Source: Zantedeschia hybrid cultivar
Taxonomy: Eukaryota > Streptophyta > Magnoliopsida > Alismatales > Araceae
Reading direction: 5' to 3'
Length of the DNA stretch: 64,000 bases
NCBI GenBank assembly: GCA_030544215.1
Contig: JARZZO010000006.1
Location: forward strand, 45,360,501 to 45,424,500
Each line of letters opens with the position of its first letter. Positions within the stretch are counted from its first letter, which is position 1. Of this stretch, positions 56,193 to 64,000 are shown in pieces. A program made the translations under genes and the position numbers. A model generated the notes under the pieces. That model ran no database searches, was not told the DNA's origin, and worked only from the letters and a program-made list of their open reading frames with translations.

Positions 56193-59027
56193 TGTAAGGA
56201 CTGAGGTTTCGGGTTCAGTATTCGGGTCGGGTCCCCTGGTTTGGACCCTGAGGGGTCTTGAGATTTCTGACTAAATGACATCAGCACTGCTCGACGCCTT
56301 TCAAAAGGCGTCAGGTAGTGTGGACGCCATTTAGGTCTGCTTGTTGTTGTGCCACGTATGCGCCACGTGGGAGGATTTCGGGCCGCGAGAGTACGGGCCC
56401 TGTCACATCGTCTGAACGGCGTCCATGTTGGTCGACGCGATTCAGACTATGACCTCTGCGATGTCAGGGTACGGCGCCAGAGCGTTGTCAGTACGGCCTG
56501 TCCTGTCGTCTGAACGGCGTCCGTTGAGAGTGACGCGTTTCAGACCGCTGTCAGTACGGCCCGTCCTGTCAGACTGATTGGCGTCTGCCTCGATCGACGC
56601 GTTTTAGCTAGATTCAGATTGACCCCGCGAGCCTCCCCTTCTTTCCCTCATTCTCGCCTTCACTCTCTCTCTCCTCGCCCTCTCCGCCCTCTCCGACTCT
56701 CTTTTCCCCTTCCCTTCCTCTTCTTCCTCTTCCACCACTCCAACACCTCCCTACCTCTCACCTCTACCTCCACCACTTCCTTCGCGGCGTTCCATTCTCC
56801 GGACGGCGGCCGACGTCCCGGCGGAGTGGCGGCGTCCTCGAAGGTACTGGCGGCGGTCTGCGGTGCGGTGGGTCGGCGGCACGGAGCTTGGTGGAGTTCA
56901 AGAATTGGTAGGGGGACGAACCTTGCATGGACTGTGAATGTGTTGCTCGTGATTTCCTTGGCGTGGCATGTTATGTCTTGGGTTAGAATGAGCATGTTTA
57001 GGGGGTGTTCTTGTGGGTTTGGCCGTGCTCATGAACGTGGATTTTGTAGCATGATTGTGGTGGTTGAATTCCTCTTCCTCCCCCTTTCTGTTTTGGGGTA
57101 TTTTCGGGGTGTTTGGGGTTAAAGGAGAAACCCTCGGGTTGGAACCAGGGAACCAGGTTTCTGGCGCTAAACAGCGTCGTGCATGGTCGACGCCTTTTAG
57201 AAGGACGTCAGGGCAGTACGACTCCTTTTAGGGCAGAAACCTCCCTGTTCGAGGTTTCACGAGTTAGGGGTTCTGGCGCTAAATGACGTCATGGATGGAC
57301 AACGCCTTTCGGAAGGACGTCAGGCCATCATGACGCCATTTAGGCAGGAAATCACCCCGCTAATGGTATGTCGATTCAGGGATTCTGGGACTAAAAGACG
57401 TCATGGGTGGGCGACGCGATTCGTAATAGCGTCGGGTACCCAAGATGCCTTTTAAGGCATAAATCCCCTGAATAATGTTTTCTGTAAATCTGGAATTTCG
57501 GTGTGAATGGCGTCTGAGAGCTCTAACGCGTTTCAAACGGCGGCTTCCCAGGTGGACGCATTTTAAGGAATAATCTGGCTTTAAATAAACCTGTTTGAGG
57601 GTCTTGAATGGCGTCGACCTCGGTCGACGCGATTCAAGACAGGAATGCTTAACTCCTGTTATTTATCACAAGTTTCACGATTGGATAGTTCGAATGCATG
57701 CTTTATGCTGTATGCTGAGACGGAGATTACCGTGTGAATGGAATCATGTTGTATGTGTGTGTGCTTATGCGAATATGGAATCGGAATAACTGTGGTTTAC
57801 GTTTGTCACCATGGACCGATGGGGACAGGGTCATGGTGTCTGTGAGGCATTGTGCCGTACCGGTGGGAAAAGGGGTACATGTTGTGTTTTACCTTTGGCT
57901 GAGGGAAGCAGGATCACTTTGAGCCCGTCGGGCCGGAGTAGCCGGTGTGCTATCCGAGGGGTCGCTGTTTGGTCTCAGCGGGTCGGGGTTTCCCTGTTTG
58001 TCGTGGCAGCTTCCGGCGCGTTTCTTGCTGTGGAGCTGGTTGTGGTACTGTTGGAGTTGTTTTACCCCTGTAGCCACTGGGCCTGATGTGACCTTTGATC
58101 AAGGTTACGAGTGGTACCCTTAGCCCTTTGGCCTGACGCAGCCCGGGAGGTTAGGGTTGTGGGTAGTTCCTGTAGCTTCGGCTTGACGGGGGTTCGCCAG
58201 TCCCCAGGGCCCTTCTGAAGCGCTGAGGCCTAGCGTGGAGGCAATCCGGTCGGTAGGACAATAGTCTAGACTGCTTGTGTGCACACGTGGCTGGGTAGTG
58301 GTGGTACACTGGTCCCAGCTAGTCCTAGTTTGACTCACTGCCTCACCCTACAGTGCCCCGGAACACTGTAGGGGCGGACAGGCGTGAGTAGTGGTGGTAG
58401 TGTTGTGAGGCGACGTTTGACTTCGGTCGACAGTGTGGTTCAGTCGCTTTGTGGACTTTGGCTGTGAGACGTGACTCTGTGTTGGGTTCTTCGGGTTGCT
58501 TAGAACTGTTCCTGCTACACTGCTTATCGTACGTTTCATATCAGGTTGAGTGCTATGTTTACTGCTTTGTTTAATTGTCATATATCTATGTTGTTGCACT
58601 TGTGGGTGTGTGAGTGGGAGGCGAGGGATCGGATGATCCCTACTGAGCCCAATTCTGGTGTGGCTCACTCCCTGCGGTTTCAGGTGTGGACCTCGTGGCG
58701 TTTGGTGGCGGGTGGTGTCTTCTTGGTGTGCGGACCAGCAGCTGTCTCAGTTCCGGGGTATGCCCCGATGTTGTTGTACTTTACTTCTGCCTGTACTTAT
58801 TTAATTTGTTGGACCATGTAATTATTGTTGGACTGTATACGGACATTGTTATCTTCCTTCCTGCGCACTTGTTATATCTTTGTAGTCCGTGTGATTGTTA
58901 TATTTAGCCTTGTTTAGCGCTTACTCCTCCAGATGTGTTGTGTGAGATTCGGGTGTGAACCCGCAGTTAATGGGCCGACATCCATTTAGTGATCGGGTCT
59001 CCGGTCATAGGATGGCGGGTCGTTACA
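56193..59027 (+). repeat. 3' LTR of element B
   Basis: About 2835 bp, nearly identical to the split 5' LTR (scattered substitutions, a short deletion near 56228). Followed by the CCTAT duplicate and then integrase of A. Confidence 0.95.
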
Positions 59028-59904
59028 CCTATGGCCTTTCTCCATGTGGGCATTCGACATCATTGGTCCCCTTGGTAATCCTGATTCTGCCACTAAGCAA
59101 AAAACTTTCATTCTCACAGCAAAAGAATATTTCACCAAGTGGGCAGATGCCGAAGCATACATGGAGATCAAAGCATCAACGGTCTACAAGTTCATCATGA
59201 GGAACATCATCACCAGATTTGGGATTTCAAGCACCATCGTCATTGATAATGGACCGCAGTTCATCTCACAAGAGCTGAAGGATCTCTGCAACAGGTATAA
59301 AATTACATTGCATCATTCATCTCCTTATTATCCGCAAGGCAATGGTCAAGCAGAGGCGACCAATAAGACTCTGATAAAAATTATCAAGAAAACATATAAG
59401 TCTAATAAGTTCTCGGACTGGCTAGAAAAATTAATGAAGGCTCTATAGGCATATCGAACTTCAATCCGCACTCCAACTGGGTAAACTCCTTATTCCTTAA
59501 CATTTGGAATGGAGGCAGTAGTTCCATACGAAGTCCTCATCCTATCATTAAGAGTACAACTGAGCAAAGAATTTTCCATTGACGAGCATCACTCTGCACT
59601 CCTTGCTCAATTGGAACTCTTAGATGAGAATAGATCATCAGCCGCTAATCACGCAAGAGTATATCAGAACATATTAGCACATTTTTACCAAAAGAAGGTC
59701 ATTGAACGAAAGTTTAAAGTTGGTGAGATGGTTGTGAAAAGAAGCTTTGTAATACCTGGTGGTCCGCGTTCCAAGCTCCAACCTAACTGGGAAGGACCGT
59801 ATGTCATATCGCATGCTTTACTTGGTAACGCCTATCGCTTACTCAATGCAGAAGGGCAAGAGTTAACTCATCCGTGGAATGGTCTATATCTTAAGAAGTA
59901 ATAC
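59028..59904 (+). pseudogene. Integrase C-terminal part of element A
   Basis: Starts with the target duplicate CCTAT and continues the integrase broken at 32796. Frames 59044-59448 and 59509-59901 keep the catalytic core (FDIIGP, VIDNGPQF, QAEATNK) with D, D and E all present, and the WEGPYVI C-terminal motif. A Trp-to-stop change at about 59446 and another stop near 59488 (TAA in place of a Gln codon) break the frame. Confidence 0.85.
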
Positions 59905-61240
59905 CCTTAATGTAACGATCAGCATGGTACAAGGATCAGTGGAGTTGAAAAATTCGAAAACTCAAATTCCCATATTAATCTTTGGTAATCTAATCCAAAC
60001 ATATTATTGCACACAAACACGTTTGATTCGTGAATAAGAAGAGATGTGAAGCCCGAAGAACACCGAAAGCTTGACTAATAGTGGAAGGTACAACTCATTC
60101 TTTTCAAAACAAAACTTCCGTTTTACTTCCGGCCCGCGACGACGGAACGGGGTTTAGAATAGACTACTAAAAATACCCGCCATCCTAGTAGGAGGCCATC
60201 ATAAAAAAAAGGGGGAGATCCACACCTCAAAAGCAAAAGAAAAAGCAAAGGCAAAAGCCAAACCAAATCAAAAGGCCAATCAATATTGCAAATGTTACCA
60301 CAAAAGGCTACAAAATCAAATGAAAAGGGAGCGCAAGGTTGTTAATTACTCCGCAAAAATAAAAAATGAGCGAGCCCCAACAGATAATAGGGTAAAAAAA
60401 GGACATCTTTCTGGGTCTCCGGAACCTTCTCGCGGGCTTTCTAAACTAATTCTTCCTTCCATTCTAAAGAGGCGTGCTCCAAACTTGAGGAATGGCCAGG
60501 GTTAGCTGAGGGTCGGACCATCGAATGGGATCACGATTACAAACACAATCAAGCACAATAAGTCTGGATTAGGTCATTAGAGAATAATGTGGGAATTAAG
60601 TTGACGAATGAATACGCTCTTTTGATCCAAGTTCCATGTTGATCCTTAGTTTATTCAGTTAATGTCTTATTTCAAAACCCAAAAAAAAATTGAATATTTC
60701 AAAACCCAAAAAATTGAATATTTCCAAACCCAAAAAAAAATTGAATATTTCAAAACCCAAAAAAATTGAATATTTTAAAACCCAAAAAATTGAATATTTC
60801 AAAACCCAAAAAAATTGAATATTTCAAAACCCAAGAAAAAATGAATATTTCAAAACCCCAAAAAAAATTGAATATTGCAAAACAAAAAAATGGATATAGC
60901 AAAAAGAAAAAGAAAAAAACTATAAAAAAAATTGTATATTTCTAAATATGCAATTGCAAAACAAAAATATTTCAATTAGCATTTGCTTGTCGCAACATAT
61001 GTGTGTTGCATCCTATTACTTTCAGTGAGCATTTGCATGCTTGTATGTCGCATTTTACTTCATTTTAATTATCTTCATTTACCTTCGTTAAATAAAGGCT
61101 TCGTCCCTTGACCCTTCTACCAAGGATAGGATCAAGTAACTAGTTACTTAATTGGGCAAGGGGCTAAGCGTGAACAGATATTTAATTTGTTCATTTAAGC
61201 CATGTGTAGGAATGAAAAAGGAAAGACCGTGGAGAATAAT
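59905..61240 (+). other. 3' untranslated region of element A
   Basis: Homologous to 45459-46660 of C. It holds an internal polypurine tract A8G5AGA at 60203-60218, a tandem array at 60660-60890 with units like TTCAAAACCCAAAAAAATTG, and AATAAA at 61091-61096. Broken at 61240 by copia element D. No gene seen. Confidence 0.65.
60660..60890 (+). repeat. A-rich tandem repeat downstream of pol (A)
   Basis: Eight or more units near 23-25 bp, consensus ATTTCAAAACCCAAAAAAAT. Same position as the array in C, different unit sequence. Confidence 0.85.
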
Positions 61241-62791
61241 GTTAGTTTAGGTGGCCTACAAGCCAATCTGACTATGTAAATCTCGTTCGTTTATTAATAA
61301 AATGGCATAATATTCATTATGTGTAAATCGCATTGATTATCGTTTCATAATGAAGTCCGTTGATATGTGCTATAGTGATCAGATTATGATGAGATCATAC
61401 TAATGAGACTCATCACTTAAACACACATATTCTTAATCGTTCCTAGTTGGAGGATATCCGAGAAGGACATCGGATATCCGGTTAGACTAGTACAGATTAC
61501 TCCTGCTCATATGATGAGGATGACTGATATCATAAGTCACTTGTGTGGAGACACTAAGGCGAATCTGTAGGTGCTCATTGGAGAATGAGTTCACTGAACT
61601 GATCCGACTGAATCGCTGGATGGTATTGTGCCTCACTGTCAACCAGCTTGATTCTATTGTCGCAGTTGCGTGGATGGTCCTCGGACCTGAGACACCAAGG
61701 ACACCTTGGCGGTGGACTTCTGTGCTTTGACCTTGGTTTACGAATCTCTAGCCACGGGATTCTAATATGCCAAGGATTGGGTACAACGGAATACCGTCGA
61801 AGGGAATTGTGTGTCAATAAGGAATCATTCGCTCTCGGTACTTAGAGAGAGAATGCTCTAGGAAGGATGCGCGAAAGTCACTGGCCAGGGCGGACGATAA
61901 TATCGGGAAATGAGTTTTCCGATATTCATCAGCGGCATCCAATCCAAGTGAGTCGACCGGCTAGGGTTTGACAGCTTGCCATGCCCTGAGTTGACTCGAG
62001 AGCATTGTACGAATGAAGGATTATATCCACACGGTAACTGTCGGCGGAAAGGTTCCAAGAGTGGGTTACTTAACCCCAAATACCTTCCGGGTTCACGCGG
62101 TGTTGCTTGGCACCCAACGTGATCGGAGGCCCGGTCGAATTCGATGTGCGACATCAATTTGATTGATTAATTGATTAATAAGGGGTTATTAATTAATTAA
62201 TAAAGCCAGTGAGGAGTCACTGGGCTTGTTGGGTCATTAACTGGACTGGTACTTGGGCCTAGAGGGTCACACGCAAATGATTCTCAAGGCGATGGATAAA
62301 TAAGTGGGTTTTATACAAACCGAGGGTTTTTTTGAAAAGCCGTGCGGTTAGTATAAAACATAGCGAACGGGCTGAGCAGGCCAAGCTGCTGCTAACCCTA
62401 GCCGCCCCTCCTCAGTTTTTGTCTTTCTCTGGCGTCCAGGCAGATCCAGATCTGCTCCGCCGCTTCTCCGAATCCCGTTCGACGGGAAATCGTCTGCGCG
62501 TTGCGGCGATCATTGCGGCGAACGGCGGAGGCTTCGTGGGCTGCGAAGAACGAGGAACTCGAGGATATCCGTCGCGGGGAGGATCGCGTGGACTTCGCTA
62601 GAGGCGGGGCGCTTGCGCGGCTTGCGGTGTCGCACCGACGGAACCGAACGGTTGCGGATTCGAATCCGCACACGGTGAGAACTTCGATAGTCCGATTATC
62701 GTATTTTAGATTTCGAAATGGGAATGGATCGCTGTAAATATTTTATTTTCTGCTGCGTGAGCGATCCGGAGAAACCTAGAAATCCCAAACA
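61241..62791 (+). repeat. 5' LTR of copia element D
   Basis: TGTTAG...CCCAAACA, 1551 bp. TATA-like TATAAAAC at 62352-62359. Confidence 0.9.
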
Positions 62792-62792
62792 G

Positions 62793-62805
62793 TGGTATCA
62801 GAGCC
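62793..62805 (+). other. Primer-binding site of D
   Basis: TGGTATCAGAGCC after the LTR end; initiator Met tRNA type. Confidence 0.9.
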
Positions 62806-63107
62806 AGGTTCCACTGTTTCTCGTCCCGTTTCGATCTCCGAATTAAATTTTTTTTTATTTATTCCATGCCGTATGTTCGATTATTTACAAGATCTGTGTT
62901 CATATGATGAACACAAATTAATTGGATTAATGTTTTGCAATTTTCGTAATTATTTTTGGGGTTTTTTGTGTTCTTCGTGGGACGAAGAACGGCGGGTTTT
63001 CGGCGGCCTCTTTCGCGATTCCCAAGCATTGGGATGGTGGCCCGGATGTCCGGATCTCTAGGTGATAGTCACCACAGCAGATCCGGCATCATTGTCGGCG
63101 CCGGAGT

Positions 63108-64000
63108 TGTAAGGACTGAGGCTTTCGGATCCGGTTTTCGGGGTCGGACCCTGTAGTTCAGGCTCCAGTGGGGCAGAGACTCTGTGATGTTTCGCGTCGA
63201 GCGGGCTCGACGCGGTTTAAACGGCGTCCACCATTGCAGACGCGTTTTAGGTTCTGCCACGTGGGCTGGCTTTGGGCCGCGAGAGTACGACCCTGTCGTG
63301 TTGTCTGAACGGCGTCCGCATGGGACGACGCCTTTCAGACTGCGACTCTGGGATTGTCAGAGTACGGCCCTGACATGTCTCCTGAACGGCGTCTATATAG
63401 AACGACGCGTTTCAGAGTCCTGTCAGAGCAGCCGTCTCATCACCTGATAGGCGTCCGTCTATGTCGATGCGTTTTAGCCAGTCTCTAGTTAACCCCGCGA
63501 GCCCTCCTTCTTTCCCTCATTTTTCTTCCTCCTCTCTTTCTCTCCTCCCTTCCGGCGATCCCGACGGCAGCCCCTTCTCCTCCCTCTTTTCCTTCCACCA
63601 TTTCATCTTTCCCTCCACTCCATCCCATACCTAGCTCCCACCACTACCACCTCCACTTCCACTGCGGCGTTTTACTCTCCGGACGGCGGCCGACGTCACG
63701 GTGGAGTAAGGACGACCACGGCGGTACCGGCGGCGGCGTGGGGCGAGTCGGGTGGACGGCTTGAAGCTTGGAGGAGTTCAAGTAACCGGTAGGGTGACGA
63801 TTCCCATTGTGTTCTATGTTCAAATCATGATTCTTCCTCCTAAAGCATGTTTTAGATCTATGATTCCGGGGGGTAGAACAAGCATGTTTAGGAGCTCTTC
63901 TTGATAAATGGGGGATTCCTATGAATGTGGTTTCCTGATGGTTGGATTCGCCCCTTTTTCTCCTCAGTTTTGGGTGATTTTGGGGTTTTTGGGGTTGAAA
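63108..64000 (+). repeat. Start of a second B-type LTR, continues past window end
   Basis: TGTAAGGACTGAGG at 63108, then the same order as B's LTR: palindromes at about 63195-63255, 63304, 63381 and 63446, a CT-rich stretch, and AGCATGTTTAGG. Clearly diverged from B's LTRs. GGAGT precedes it. Confidence 0.85.

Larger units (their letters stand above)
32797..59027 (+). mobile_element. Gag-only gypsy element B (Tekay-like), nested in A and itself split by C
   Basis: TGTAAGGACTG...CGTTACA LTRs: 5' LTR 32797-35333 plus 54316-54620, 3' LTR 56193-59027 (about 2.84 kb each). Primer site TGGTATCAGAGC at 54623. Internal region of only about 1.57 kb with gag and no pol. Polypurine AAGGGGGGGAGAA before the 3' LTR. 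Target duplication CCTAT. Wording near the end (GTGGACGAAATTCTTTTAA) is typical of Tekay/Del chromoviruses. It matches the class of terminal-repeat elements carrying only gag, and needs proteins from a relative to move. Confidence 0.9.
23252..61240 (+). mobile_element. Tat-type gypsy element A, decayed, split by B (which contains C) and by D
   Basis: 5' LTR 23252-24478, Arg-tRNA-like primer site at 24485, leader, and broken gag, protease, RT, RNase H and integrase up to 32796. Integrase resumes at 59028 and ends about 59901. A 3' untranslated region then runs to 61240, where copia element D interrupts it. CCTAT at 32792-32796 and 59028-59032 is the duplication made by B. Same family as C but older, with many stops and frameshifts. 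Its 3' LTR is not in the window. Confidence 0.85.
61241..63107 (+). mobile_element. Copia element D, 5' portion, in the 3' region of A
   Basis: LTR 61241-62791 and primer site at 62793, then about 300 bases of leader. It is cut at 63107 by a B-type LTR. Same family as E1 and E2, opposite orientation. Five bases before it: AATAA. No coding region reached. Confidence 0.85.

Overview
This window is a nuclear plant-genome segment built almost entirely of LTR retrotransposons and their remains. No host single-copy gene, rRNA or tRNA gene was recognised. The plant assignment rests on Ty1/copia elements with initiator-Met-type primer sites (TGGTATCAGAGCC), Tat/Ogre-type Ty3/gypsy elements with two RNase H domains and antisense genes, and a Tekay-like gag. 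Element names below are mine.

Layout. 1-2337: 5' part of a minus-strand copia element (E2), inserted into the integrase of an older minus-strand copia element (E1, 2338-7909). 7910-9338: unassigned AT-rich DNA. 9339-9505: fragment of a B-type LTR. 9506-20546: one copia LTR split by a complete nested copia element (F, 9820-19297, 1585-bp LTRs, target duplication GTGTG). 20607-20951: minus-strand copia LTR fragment. About 20952-23251: minus-strand gypsy LTR and adjoining remnant (G). 23252-61240: a decayed Tat-type element (A), split in its integrase by a gag-only element (B, 32797-59027, duplication CCTAT). B's 5' LTR is in turn split by a young 19-kb Tat/Ogre-like element (C, 35334-54310, duplication GTGTC). 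61241-63107: 5' part of a plus-strand copia element (D). 63108-64000: start of another B-type LTR.

Element C is the most interesting cargo. Its LTRs are the same length and differ at about eight positions by eye. Its gag and protease are broken, but a 1075-codon RT/RNase H/archaeal-type RNase H/integrase frame is open. Between pol and the 3' LTR it carries two antisense genes. One has seven exons, and all six introns are GT-AG and phase 0. It gives an uninterrupted 710-residue protein of plant-mobile-domain type with a coiled-coil tail. The second has two exons and one amber codon.

Two other signals cut across the annotation. (1) The long untranslated leaders of copia elements E1 and F are arrays of hairpins. 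Four hairpins lie at the same spacing in both families. They have different but internally complementary stems, and a loop that is uniform within each family but different between families. (2) An imperfect palindrome, roughly TGAAAGGCGTC-N8to10-GACGCGTTTCA, recurs dozens of times in the noncoding parts of the unrelated gypsy elements A, B and C. It is often spaced at about 86-89 bp, and also sits upstream of, and in intron 1 of, the antisense genes.
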